31,268 bases of DNA, from assembly GCA_964608925.1 (NCBI GenBank), contig CAZSQD010000005.1:1-31268 (forward strand). The letters are read 5' to 3'. The notes under the pieces were generated by a model, which was not told where the DNA came from, made no database searches, and saw nothing but the letters and a program-made list of their open reading frames with translations. The stretch comes from GCA-2733415 sp964608925 (lineage in GTDB: Bacteria; Bacteroidota; Bacteroidia; Flavobacteriales; Flavobacteriaceae). Below are positions 23,181 to 31,268 of the stretch, one piece after another. The translations under genes and the position numbers were made by a program. Numbering within the stretch: position 1 is the first letter of the stretch; each line of letters starts with the position of its first letter.

Positions 23181-26100
23181 ATGGCATCAAACAAGAAATA
23201 CTGGAAAAGTGTTGAGGAGCTTGACGTAAATTCAGTTGTTGATTCAGTTCAACAGAAAGAATTTATGGAAGAAATTCCTGTTGATGAGTTTTTAGGAGAC
23301 AAAGAAACTCTTGAGGCATCATCAACAACACGTAGAGATTTTCTTAAATATGTTGGATTTAGTACAGCGGCAGTTTCTTTAGCAGCTTGTGAAGGACCTG
23401 TAATTAAATCAATACCTTATGTAATTCAACCAGAACAAGTACGTCCTGGTGTTGCAGATTATTATGCAACAACTATTGCAAACGGTTATGATTTTGCGAG
23501 TATTTTAGTAAAAACAAGAGAAGGTCGCCCAATTAAAATAGAGCCAAATAAATTGGCTGGGACTAACGGAGGAGCGAGTGCACGTGTGCAAGCGTCAGTA
23601 TTATCATTATATGATAGCTTGCGTTTAAAGCAACCAATGGTTGGTGGTAAAGCGAGTGATTGGTCAACTTTTGATAAAGGGGTTTCTGGAAAATTAGCAC
23701 AATTATCGGCAGCAGGAAAAGAGATTGTGTTAATGACACAAACTTTTGCAAGTCCATCAACAACACGTTTAATTGCTGAATTTAAAGCTAAATTTGGTAA
23801 TGTACGTCATGTAGTATATGATTCAATTTCAGAATCTGCAACGTTGGATGCGTATCAAGAAAAATATGGAGAAAGAGGATTACCTGACTTTAACTTAGAG
23901 AAAGCAGATTTAATTGTTTCTGTAGGTGCAGATTTCTTAGGAGATTGGCAAGGAGGAGGTTTTGAAGGTGCTTATGCTAAAGGTAAAGTTCCTAATCACG
24001 GTAAAATGTCACGCCACATACAGTTTGAGTCTAATATGACTTTATCTGGTGCAAACGCAGATACTCGTGTGCCTTTAACACCATCACAACAAAAAGTAGT
24101 TTTAGCTAAATTATATGGTTATATTACAGGTGTTGCAGTAAGTGGTAAATTGCCAAAGCACGTTGAGGCAATGGCTAAAAAAACGGCTTCAGAATTAAAG
24201 AAAATGGGTAGTAGAGCTGTTGTGTTAACAGGGGTTCAAGATAAAGACGCACAATTAGTGGCTTTAGCTATCAATGAGGCTTTATCAAGTAAAGCATTCA
24301 ATAAAAATACACCATTAAAAGTAAGACAAGGTAGTGATACTGCAGTAAATCAATTAGTTGCTGATGTAAAGTCAGGTAAAGTTGGTGCGGTAATCATGTC
24401 TGGTATAAACCCAGTATATACAATGCCAAATGGTAAAGCTTTTGGTGAAGCTTTGAAAAAAATTGAATTATCAGTATCCTTTACAGAAAGAGAAGATGAA
24501 ACTTCTACTTATGTAAATTATTTAGGTGCAACCCCTCATTATTTAGAATCTTGGGGAGATGTTAGCTTTAAAAAAGGAGCTTATAGTTTAATGCAACCTA
24601 CTATTAAGCCTTTATTTGACACACGTCAATTTCAAGATTCATTATTAACATGGATGGGTAATGATGTGTCTTATTATAAGTATATTAAATCAACTTGGTC
24701 AACAGGTTTCTTAGGAAGTTCTTCTTGGAACAAAGCATTACATGACGGTGTATTAAGTGCACCAGTTGTTGCTGTTGAAACTGAAGGAGACGATGTAGCA
24801 GTAGATAATACCAATTTAAGTACAGCAGTGGCTAAATTAGCAAATTCAACCTCTAAGGGTTATGAGTTAACACTATATGCTAAAACGGGTATGGGAGATG
24901 GTCAAATGGCAAACAACCCTTGGTTGCAAGAGTTTCCAGATCCATTAACACGTGCTACTTGGGATAACTATTTAACCATGTCACAAGCAGATGCGGATGA
25001 TTTAGGTTTATCATTAAAACAAAGTACATTTTTTGATGAAGCAAGAAATGATGCTAATGGTGGTTTAAATGGTACGTATGCTAATATAACTGTAAATGGT
25101 GTAACGGTAAAAGTTCCTGTAATGGTTCAGCCAGGGCAAGCAAAAGGATCTGTAGGGATGTCTTTTGGTTATGGTAGAAAAGCAGGGATGAAAGTAGAAA
25201 TGCAAACAGGAGTAAATGCATATCCTTTATATACTAATTTCAATGACGTACAAAATGTAAAAATTGAAAAAGCAGACGGTAAACATGAGTTTGCTTGTTT
25301 ACAATTACACAATACCTTAATGGGTAGAGGGGATATTGTAAAAGATACTACTTTAGAAATTTTTAATACTAAAGATATAAAGCATTGGAATGAAATGCCA
25401 CAAGTATCTAAAGATCATAAAATGATTGACGTTACTTCTCCAGATGCAGATATGTGGACGGAATTTGACCGTTCAATAGGGCATCACTTTAACTTATCAA
25501 TTGACTTGAATGCATGTACCGGTTGTGGTGCTTGTGTTATTGCTTGTCATACAGAAAACAATGTTCCTGTAGTTGGTAAATCAGAAGTACGTAGATCAAG
25601 AGATATGCACTGGTTGCGTATTGATAGATATTATTCTTCTCAAGACTCTTTTATGGGAGATGTTGAAAAGAAAGATAATATTTCTGGATTATCAGAATCA
25701 TTATCACAATTTGCAGAAATGGAAAACCCAGCGGAAAACCCGCAAGTGGTATTCCAACCAATAATGTGTCAACACTGTAATCACGCATCATGTGAAACAG
25801 TTTGTCCAGTAGCAGCAACTTCTCACGGTCGTCAAGGTCAAAACCATATGGCATATAACCGTTGTGTAGGTACACGTTACTGTGCAAATAACTGTGCTTA
25901 TAAAGTGCGTCGTTTCAACTGGTTCTTATATAGCAGTAATGATGAGTTTGATTATCATATGAATGATGATTTAGGACGTATGGTATTAAATCCAGATGTT
26001 GTAGTTCGTTCTCGTGGAGTAATGGAAAAATGTTCTATGTGTATACAAATGACACAAAAAACAATTTTAGATGCAAAACGTGATGGTAGAGCAATTAAGG

Positions 26101-26291
26101 ATGGAGAATTCCAAACAGCCTGTTCAAACGCATGTGATTCTGGTGCTATGATTTTTGGAGATATCAATGATCATAAAAGTAAGGTATATGCAAGTAAAAA
26201 TGATAAGCGAGCATATCACTTATTAGAACATGTAGGTACAAAACCAAATGTTGTATACCAAACGAAAGTTAGAAATACAACAGAAGCTTAA
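23181..26291 (+). CDS. actB: Alternative complex III subunit ActB, iron-sulfur protein
   Basis: A 1036-residue periplasmic subunit that carries electrons from the quinol site to the hemes of ActA. Near residue 50 is a twin-arginine signal (TTRRDFLKYVGF) ending in SLAAC with Cys70, a likely lipid-anchor cysteine. Residues about 75-740 resemble a molybdopterin oxidoreductase, which in this family has lost the cofactor. The C-terminal ferredoxin-like part holds four cysteine groups: CTGCGACVIAC, CQHCNHASCETVCP, CVGTRYCANNCAYKVRRFNW, and CSMC paired with ACSNAC; the family is known for three 4Fe-4S clusters and one 3Fe-4S cluster. Second gene of the operon, separated from actA and actC by gaps that contain hairpins. 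Confidence 0.95.
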   Translation: MASNKKYWKSVEELDVNSVVDSVQQKEFMEEIPVDEFLGDKETLEASSTTRRDFLKYVGFSTAAVSLAACEGPVIKSIPYVIQPEQVRPGVADYYATTIANGYDFASILVKTREGRPIKIEPNKLAGTNGGASARVQASVLSLYDSLRLKQPMVGGKASDWSTFDKGVSGKLAQLSAAGKEIVLMTQTFASPSTTRLIAEFKAKFGNVRHVVYDSISESATLDAYQEKYGERGLPDFNLEKADLIVSVGADFLGDWQGGGFEGAYAKGKVPNHGKMSRHIQFESNMTLSGANADTRVPLTPSQQKVVLAKLYGYITGVAVSGKLPKHVEAMAKKTASELKKMGSRAVVLTGVQDKDAQLVALAINEALSSKAFNKNTPLKVRQGSDTAVNQLVADVKSGKVGAVIMSGINPVYTMPNGKAFGEALKKIELSVSFTEREDETSTYVNYLGATPHYLESWGDVSFKKGAYSLMQPTIKPLFDTRQFQDSLLTWMGNDVSYYKYIKSTWSTGFLGSSSWNKALHDGVLSAPVVAVETEGDDVAVDNTNLSTAVAKLANSTSKGYELTLYAKTGMGDGQMANNPWLQEFPDPLTRATWDNYLTMSQADADDLGLSLKQSTFFDEARNDANGGLNGTYANITVNGVTVKVPVMVQPGQAKGSVGMSFGYGRKAGMKVEMQTGVNAYPLYTNFNDVQNVKIEKADGKHEFACLQLHNTLMGRGDIVKDTTLEIFNTKDIKHWNEMPQVSKDHKMIDVTSPDADMWTEFDRSIGHHFNLSIDLNACTGCGACVIACHTENNVPVVGKSEVRRSRDMHWLRIDRYYSSQDSFMGDVEKKDNISGLSESLSQFAEMENPAENPQVVFQPIMCQHCNHASCETVCPVAATSHGRQGQNHMAYNRCVGTRYCANNCAYKVRRFNWFLYSSNDEFDYHMNDDLGRMVLNPDVVVRSRGVMEKCSMCIQMTQKTILDAKRDGRAIKDGEFQTACSNACDSGAMIFGDINDHKSKVYASKNDKRAYHLLEHVGTKPNVVYQTKVRNTTEA

Positions 26292-26293
26292 TT

Positions 26294-26325
26294 GGAAGTC
26301 AATAGCTTAAAAGGGGCTAACTTCC
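26294..26325 (+). promoter_or_regulatory. First intercistronic hairpin after actB
   Basis: GGAAGT (26294-26299) and TAGC (26303-26306) pair with GCTA (26316-26319) and ACTTCC (26320-26325), giving a 10-bp stem with a CAA bulge and a 9-nt loop. It starts 3 bp after the actB stop codon. Confidence 0.5.
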
Positions 26326-26326
26326 C

Positions 26327-26341
26327 GATGTTTTTTACATC
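26327..26341 (+). promoter_or_regulatory. Second intercistronic hairpin after actB
   Basis: GATGT (26327-26331) pairs with ACATC (26337-26341) around a loop of five T. It follows the larger hairpin by one base, so the 94-bp actB-actC gap holds two adjacent stems. Confidence 0.35.
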
Positions 26342-26385
26342 AAAGTTTAATAAAATTAATAATAACAAATAATTAAATATAAATT

Positions 26386-27774
26386 ATGGGTTCTCATTAC
26401 GAAGCACCAATAAGAAAACCTTTAGTTACTGGAAACAAGTCATATCACGATGTTACTGTTGATATTTCTCGTCCAGTAGAAGGAAGAGCTAACAAACAGT
26501 GGTGGATAGTTTTCGGTATTGCATTAACAGCATTCCTTTGGGGAGTAGGTTGTATGTTATACACAGTTTCTACAGGTATTGGTACCTGGGGATTAAATAA
26601 GACCGTTGGTTGGTCTTGGGATATTACAAACTTTGTTTGGTGGGTTGGTATTGGTCACGCAGGTACATTAATTTCTGCGGTACTTTTATTATTCCGTCAA
26701 AAATGGAGAATGGGTATTAACCGTTCTGCAGAAGCAATGACAATTTTTGCCGTTGTACAAGCAGGTTTGTTTCCAATTATTCACATGGGACGTCCATGGT
26801 TAGGATATTGGGTATTACCAATTCCAAATCAATTTGGATCATTATGGGTAAACTTTAACTCGCCATTACTTTGGGATGTATTCGCAATTTCTACGTATTT
26901 ATCGGTATCATTAGTATTCTGGTGGACAGGTTTATTGCCAGATTTTGCAATGTTACGTGATAGAGCAACAAAACCTTTTCAAAAGAAAATTTACAGTTTA
27001 GTAAGTTTCGGTTGGTCTGGTAGAGCAAAAGATTGGCAACGTTTTGAAGAGGTATCTTTGGTATTAGCAGGTTTAGCTACTCCATTAGTACTTTCTGTAC
27101 ATACAATTGTATCTTTTGATTTTGCTACTGCAATTATACCAGGATGGCATACTACTATATTTCCTCCTTACTTTGTTGCGGGAGCAGTATTTTCAGGTTT
27201 TGCAATGGTAAACACCTTATTAATCATTATGCGAAAAGTATGTAATTTTGAAGATTACATTACCATGCAACATATTGAGTTAATGAACTTGGTTATTATG
27301 ATTACAGGTTCTATTGTAGGGGTCGCTTATATTACAGAGTTATTTGTAGCTTGGTACTCTGGAGTAGAGTATGAACAATATGCGTTCTTAAACAGAGCAA
27401 CAGGTCCTTATGCGTGGGCATACTGGTCAATGATGACATGTAATGTGTTTTCACCACAATTTATGTGGATTAAAAAATTAAGAAGAAGTATTTTATTCTC
27501 TTTCATTATTTCTATTGTAGTAAATATAGGAATGTGGTTTGAGCGTTTCGTAATTATCGTAACCTCATTACATAGAGATTATTTACCATCATCTTGGTCA
27601 ATGTTTTCACCAACATTTGTAGACATCGGTATCTTTATAGGTACAATTGGTTTCTTCTTTGTATTGTTCTTATTATATGCAAGAACATTCCCTGTAATTG
27701 CACAGGCAGAAGTAAAATCAATTTTAAAAGCATCAGGAGATAAATACAAAAAAACAGTAGAAGATCATGAGTAG
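26386..27774 (+). CDS. actC: Alternative complex III subunit ActC, NrfD-like membrane protein
   Basis: A 462-residue integral membrane subunit of the NrfD/PsrC family with about ten membrane helices; it forms a quinol-binding site in the inner membrane and passes electrons to ActB. Typical stretches are WWIVFGIALTAFLWGVG for the first helix, FVWWVGIGHAGTLISAVLLL, MGRPWLGYWVLP, and MNLVIMITGSIVGVAYITELF. The N-terminus MGSHYEAPIRKPLVTGNKSYHDVT is cytoplasmic. The final 8 bp overlap the start of actD (ATGAGTAG), so the two are co-translated. ActF later in the operon is the paralogous NrfD-like subunit. Confidence 0.95.
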   Translation: MGSHYEAPIRKPLVTGNKSYHDVTVDISRPVEGRANKQWWIVFGIALTAFLWGVGCMLYTVSTGIGTWGLNKTVGWSWDITNFVWWVGIGHAGTLISAVLLLFRQKWRMGINRSAEAMTIFAVVQAGLFPIIHMGRPWLGYWVLPIPNQFGSLWVNFNSPLLWDVFAISTYLSVSLVFWWTGLLPDFAMLRDRATKPFQKKIYSLVSFGWSGRAKDWQRFEEVSLVLAGLATPLVLSVHTIVSFDFATAIIPGWHTTIFPPYFVAGAVFSGFAMVNTLLIIMRKVCNFEDYITMQHIELMNLVIMITGSIVGVAYITELFVAWYSGVEYEQYAFLNRATGPYAWAYWSMMTCNVFSPQFMWIKKLRRSILFSFIISIVVNIGMWFERFVIIVTSLHRDYLPSSWSMFSPTFVDIGIFIGTIGFFFVLFLLYARTFPVIAQAEVKSILKASGDKYKKTVEDHE

Positions 27775-28294
27775 TCATAAAGTAGTTTACGCAATGTATG
27801 ATGATGATGATGTATTATTAGATGCTGTAAAAGCAGTTAAAGATGCAAATTATCATATTGAAGAGATATTTACACCTTTTCCAGTACATGGATTAGATAA
27901 AGCAATGGGTCTTGCCCCTACACGTTTAGCAATTACCTCATTTATATATGGAGTAATAGGTTTATGTGTGGCAACCGCAATGATGAATTTCATGATGATT
28001 GAGGATTGGGCACAAAACATTGGTGGTAAACCAAGTTTTTCTTATATAGAAAATTCACCAGCATTTATACCAATTATGTTTGAGTTAACCGTATTTTTTG
28101 CAGCCCATTTAATGGTACTTACTTTTTATATGAGAAGTAGATTATGGCCATTTAAAAAAGCTGAAAACCCAGATGTAAGAACAACAGATGATATGTTTTT
28201 AATGGAATTACCAGCAGGTGATAATGTAGAAGCTTTACAGGCTTTATTAAAAGAAACAGGAGCAGTAGAAATTAACTTAACTGAAAAAAAATAA
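27767..28294 (+). CDS. actD: Alternative complex III subunit ActD (DUF3341)
   Basis: A 175-residue DUF3341 protein, the small membrane subunit of the complex. A cytoplasmic N-terminal domain (VVYAMYDDDDVLLDAVKAV, then IEEIFTPFPVHGLDKAMGL) is followed by two membrane segments at about 66-86 and 105-127 and a short cytoplasmic tail ending with an amphipathic strand (GAVEINL). It holds no cofactor. It overlaps actC by 8 bp and is followed by actE after 2 bp. Confidence 0.95.
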   Translation: MSSHKVVYAMYDDDDVLLDAVKAVKDANYHIEEIFTPFPVHGLDKAMGLAPTRLAITSFIYGVIGLCVATAMMNFMMIEDWAQNIGGKPSFSYIENSPAFIPIMFELTVFFAAHLMVLTFYMRSRLWPFKKAENPDVRTTDDMFLMELPAGDNVEALQALLKETGAVEINLTEKK

Positions 28295-28296
28295 TT

Positions 28297-28839
28297 ATGA
28301 AGAGTTTAGTTAAAATAATAGCAATAGTTACCGTATTAATATCGGTTACTTCTTGTCATAATAAAGGAGAAAGAAATTATCAATTTTTCCCAAATATGTA
28401 TGAGTCTGAAGGTTATGAAACTTACAGTACTTCAGAAACATTTGATGCATCCGCAACACCAGTTGATGGAACTATAAAAAGAGGATGGACTCCTTTTGAA
28501 ATAGAAAACACACCAGCAGGTAGATTGTTTGCAAAAGACAGCTTACAAAACCCTTTAAAAACAACCAAAGCTAATTTAGCAACAGGTAAAGATTTATACA
28601 ATATATATTGTAATATTTGCCACGGTAAAAAAGGAAAAGGTGACGGTAACTTGGTAAAAAGAGAGAAGTTTTTAGGAGTACCTAATTATACCACAAGGGA
28701 TATTACTGATGGTAGTATTTACCATACTATTTATTACGGTTTGAACTCTATGGGTTCTCACGCAGCACAGTTAAACGAAAAAGAACGTTGGCAAGTTGCG
28801 ATGTACGTAAATAAATTAAGAGCTGATTTAAAAAAATAA
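28297..28839 (+). CDS. actE: Alternative complex III subunit ActE, monoheme cytochrome c lipoprotein
   Basis: A 180-residue periplasmic lipoprotein: a signal segment (residues about 4-19) ends in the lipobox VTSC with Cys20. The heme site is CNICH at about residues 107-111 within a class I cytochrome c domain (LYNIYCNICHGKKGKGDGN), and GLNSMGSHAAQLNEKERWQV supplies the likely Met ligand. ActE takes electrons from ActA toward the terminal oxidase. It is 2 bp after actD and 20 bp before actF. Confidence 0.95.
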   Translation: MKSLVKIIAIVTVLISVTSCHNKGERNYQFFPNMYESEGYETYSTSETFDASATPVDGTIKRGWTPFEIENTPAGRLFAKDSLQNPLKTTKANLATGKDLYNIYCNICHGKKGKGDGNLVKREKFLGVPNYTTRDITDGSIYHTIYYGLNSMGSHAAQLNEKERWQVAMYVNKLRADLKK

Positions 28840-28859
28840 GAAATAGTTAAGAAAAAGAT

Positions 28860-30218
28860 ATGTACAATTTTTCAAAAAAATTAAAATTGACAGCTATAGT
28901 GCTAATGGTTCTTGGAGCTATTGGTATTGGTGTTGGCTTTATGTCAGCTCCTAGTTCAGTTGAAGAAGTAGAACAAATTTTAGCACATGAAGCAGAACAC
29001 GGTGGCCATGAAGATGCCCACGCAGTAGCAACTCATGATGCACATGCAGTAACAAATGATCACCATGAAACTGCTGGTCATGACGCACATGCTGATAAGC
29101 ACCATGCAGAACATGTATTAACACAATTACAAAACAAACCATGGGCAGCATTATATGTAGCTTGTTTTTTCTTTATGATGATTGCGTTAGGTGTTTTAGC
29201 ATTTTATGCTGTAAATAGAGCAGCACAAGCAGGGTGGAGTCCTTTATTATTTAGAGTAATGGAGGGTATTACCTCTTATTTACCAATAGGATTAGTGATT
29301 TTATTAATCATTTTAGGTATCTCTACACTAGGGCATGGAAACCATTTATTTGCTTGGATGCATGCTGATTTAGACCCAACAAGTCCTACCTATGATAAAT
29401 TATTAGACGGTAAAAAAGGATGGTTAAACGCAGGAGCATTTATGTTAAGAGCGGTAATTTATGCATCACTTTGGATTGCATATCAAATTATTTCTAAAAG
29501 GTTATCAAGAAAACAAGATACCGCATCAGACGATAAAAATTTCAAAAAGAATTTCCAATTATCAGCAATGTTTTTGGTTGTATTTTTATACTCAGAATCT
29601 ATGATGTCATGGGATTGGATTATGTCTCTTGATCCACATTGGTTTTCTACATTATTTGGATGGTATATTTTTGCAAGTATGTTTGTAAGTGGTATTACTG
29701 TAATTGCTTTAATTACGATATATTTAAAATCTCAAGGATATTTAGAAAAAGTAAACAACAGTCATATTCATGATTTAGCTAAATTTATGTTTGGAATGAG
29801 TATTTTTTGGACCTACTTATGGTTCTCACAATTTATGCTAATTTGGTTTGCAGATATACCTGAAGAGGTAACGTATTTTATAACACGTATTCAAGATTAT
29901 AACTTACCATTTTTTGGTATGATAGCTTTAAACTTCGTATTTCCAATATTAGTATTAATGAATAGTGATTTTAAACGTACCAATTGGTTTGTTATCATTG
30001 CAGGTATTTTAATATTAGTAGGTCATTATGTTGATGTTTATAACATGGTTATGCCAGCAACCGTTGGTGATCGTTGGTTTATTGGAATACCAGAAATAGG
30101 ATCGGTATTGTTCTTTTTAGGATTGTTTATTTATGTAGTATTTAATGCATTAACAAAAGCACCTTTAGAGCCAAAACGTAATCCATTTATTCACGAAAGT
30201 GAACACTTTCATTACTAA
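28860..30218 (+). CDS. actF: Alternative complex III subunit ActF, NrfD-like membrane protein with His-rich loop
   Basis: A 452-residue membrane subunit, paralogous to ActC, with about ten helices. After the first helix (about 10-30) comes an acidic, His-rich loop: 13 His between residues 43 and 85, in repeats such as HDAHA and HHAEH, predicted on the periplasmic side. The typical family stretch NKPWAALYVACFFFMMIALGV follows, then QAGWSPLLFRVMEGIT, and YSESMMSWDWIMSLDPHWFSTLFGWY. ActF is thought to be structural or to help proton movement. It is the last act gene; coxB begins 80 bp later, after a hairpin at 30232-30259. Confidence 0.95.
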   Translation: MYNFSKKLKLTAIVLMVLGAIGIGVGFMSAPSSVEEVEQILAHEAEHGGHEDAHAVATHDAHAVTNDHHETAGHDAHADKHHAEHVLTQLQNKPWAALYVACFFFMMIALGVLAFYAVNRAAQAGWSPLLFRVMEGITSYLPIGLVILLIILGISTLGHGNHLFAWMHADLDPTSPTYDKLLDGKKGWLNAGAFMLRAVIYASLWIAYQIISKRLSRKQDTASDDKNFKKNFQLSAMFLVVFLYSESMMSWDWIMSLDPHWFSTLFGWYIFASMFVSGITVIALITIYLKSQGYLEKVNNSHIHDLAKFMFGMSIFWTYLWFSQFMLIWFADIPEEVTYFITRIQDYNLPFFGMIALNFVFPILVLMNSDFKRTNWFVIIAGILILVGHYVDVYNMVMPATVGDRWFIGIPEIGSVLFFLGLFIYVVFNALTKAPLEPKRNPFIHESEHFHY

Positions 30219-30231
30219 AAATATTTTTAAC

Positions 30232-30259
30232 AAAAAGTAAGTTTAAAAGCTTACTTTTT
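30232..30259 (+). terminator. Terminator-like hairpin between actF and coxB
   Basis: AAAAAGTAAG (30232-30241) pairs with CTTACTTTTT (30250-30259) around an 8-nt loop, and the stem itself ends in six T. This has the shape of an intrinsic terminator but lies inside what looks like one operon, 39 bp before coxB, so partial termination or RNA processing is possible. Confidence 0.6.
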
Positions 30260-30298
30260 TGTTAATTTGATAAAATTAATTAATCTATAATAACTAAG

Positions 30299-31268
30299 AT
30301 GACAGTTTTTCTAAACATAGTAATCATACTTTTAGTAGCAATTACCTTATGGCAATTATCAAAAGTATTTAAAATTTATAAAGCCACTAGAGCAGAATCT
30401 TTAGTAGCTAATGATAGCGATAATAAAGTACAAGGTGGGTTAATGTTAGCCTTCTTAATAGTTATGTTTGCATTTGTATTTTATGGTTTATATAAATGGG
30501 GACCTTTATTATTAGGTACACCTGCTTCAGAACATGGTGAAACAGTAGATACGTTAATGTTTATCTCTTGGATTATCATTTTTGCAGTATTCTTTTTAAC
30601 ACACACCTTATTGTTTTTCTTTGCCTATAAATATCAAGGTAAAAAAGATGGTAAAGCCTTATATTATTCTGATAATATGAAGTTAGAAATGATTTGGACA
30701 GGAATACCGGTAATCGTTTTAACAGGATTAATTTTATTTGGTTTATATACTTGGAATGATATTACAGATTATGATTTTGATGCAGAAGAACAACCAGTAG
30801 TTGTAGAGTTATACGCACAACAATTTAACTGGACTGCTAGATATGGTGGCGAGGATAATGTACTAGGAGAGTCAAGCGTTAGAATGATTGATATTGATAA
30901 AGCTAATATTTTAGGTTTAGATGAGTCAGACCCTAATGCTGCTGATGATGTAATTGTAAAAGAATTACATTTACCTGTGGGTAGAAAAGTTAATTTTATG
31001 ATACGTTCTCAAGACGTATTGCACTCGGCTTATATGCCTCATTTTAGAGCGCAAATGAACTGTGTTCCAGGGATGATTACTCAATTTTCATTTACACCTA
31101 TAACTACAACAGCAGAAATGCGTTTAGATCCGGATGTAATAGATAAGGTTAAAAGAGCAAACAAAATTAGAGCAAAAAAAGCTGCTGCTGGTATTCCAAA
31201 TAATGACCCTTGGGAGTATGATTATATTTTACTTTGTAATAAAATTTGTGGAAAATCTCACTACAATA
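30299..31268 (+). CDS. coxB: Cytochrome c oxidase subunit II (partial, cut by window end)
   Basis: The first 323 codons of a subunit II, which takes electrons from cytochrome c at its CuA centre. It starts at the ATG at 30299 and is open to the window end. Membrane segments are at about 3-20, 47-67, 83-110 and 138-158, more than the two of classic subunit II, as is usual in this phylum. The periplasmic domain has QFNWTARYGG, DVLHSAYMPHFRAQMN with the first CuA His, and CNKICGKSH with the two CuA Cys and the second His; the final Met ligand lies beyond the end. Its place after actF supports electron transfer from complex III to this oxidase. Confidence 0.95.
   Translation, partial: MTVFLNIVIILLVAITLWQLSKVFKIYKATRAESLVANDSDNKVQGGLMLAFLIVMFAFVFYGLYKWGPLLLGTPASEHGETVDTLMFISWIIIFAVFFLTHTLLFFFAYKYQGKKDGKALYYSDNMKLEMIWTGIPVIVLTGLILFGLYTWNDITDYDFDAEEQPVVVELYAQQFNWTARYGGEDNVLGESSVRMIDIDKANILGLDESDPNAADDVIVKELHLPVGRKVNFMIRSQDVLHSAYMPHFRAQMNCVPGMITQFSFTPITTTAEMRLDPDVIDKVKRANKIRAKKAAAGIPNNDPWEYDYILLCNKICGKSHYN

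Noticed and set aside
25573..25887. Short frames on both strands overlapping the C-terminal iron-sulfur part of actB
   Set aside because: The conserved cysteine motifs are in the ActB frame; the others have no recognisable features.
28951..29151. A minus-strand open frame rich in His, Leu and Val opposite actF
   Set aside because: It is the reverse complement of the His-rich loop and first helices of ActF; no start context or homology supports it.

Overview
The window is low-GC, gene-dense chromosomal DNA from a member of the Bacteroidetes, most likely family Flavobacteriaceae. The evidence is a very large exported protein ending in a type-B type IX secretion sorting domain, a complete alternative complex III operon (actABCDEF) leading into coxB, promoters matching the Bacteroidetes form TTG-N18/19-TAnnTTTG, and flavobacterial families such as DUF1573, DUF4230 and HWP-motif small membrane proteins. 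I see no tRNA, rRNA, CRISPR array, transposase or prophage gene, and no gene-free stretch over 300 bases.

Layout. Positions 37-896 (minus) hold a small operon: an HWP-motif membrane protein, a PadR repressor and a small membrane-anchored protein, with a candidate operator upstream. At 989-1438 (minus) is a GldH-like lipoprotein. Positions 1588-4617 (minus) carry a 606-residue frame that joins UDP-glucose 4-epimerase to 3-mercaptopyruvate sulfurtransferase, and a DegT-family sugar aminotransferase. The Kdo transferase waaA (4732-5964, plus) starts divergently, so this stretch serves envelope polysaccharide and LPS synthesis. A repeat-rich secreted protein fills 6043-11142 (plus) and converges on mutS (11225-13831, minus) across a long palindrome.

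Divergent from mutS is a DUF1573 protein (13982-14437, plus). It converges on a minus-strand group: YjbR-like protein, DUF4230 protein and cyclase-family hydrolase (14469-16214), then hemW and rnr (16377-19711). Divergent from rnr, rpiB overlaps a GNAT acetyltransferase (19997-20868, plus), followed by a SPOR-like protein on the minus strand (20888-21259). The right third (21521 to the window end, plus) is the respiratory operon actA-actB-actC-actD-actE-actF-coxB. It should take electrons from menaquinol through complex III to a cytochrome oxidase; coxB is cut by the window edge.

The points most worth following up are these. The galE-sseA fusion depends on one base in a 7-A run. ActA carries a duplicated monoheme domain, making it a predicted seven-heme subunit. 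The secreted protein contains a four-unit super-repeat duplicated in tandem. The PadR promoter carries three copies of a 9-bp motif at 15 and 30 bp spacing. Hairpins sit at the actA leader, the actA/actB and actB/actC junctions and the actF/coxB junction. None of these amounts to a wholly new system on sequence alone; the fusion is the most unusual.
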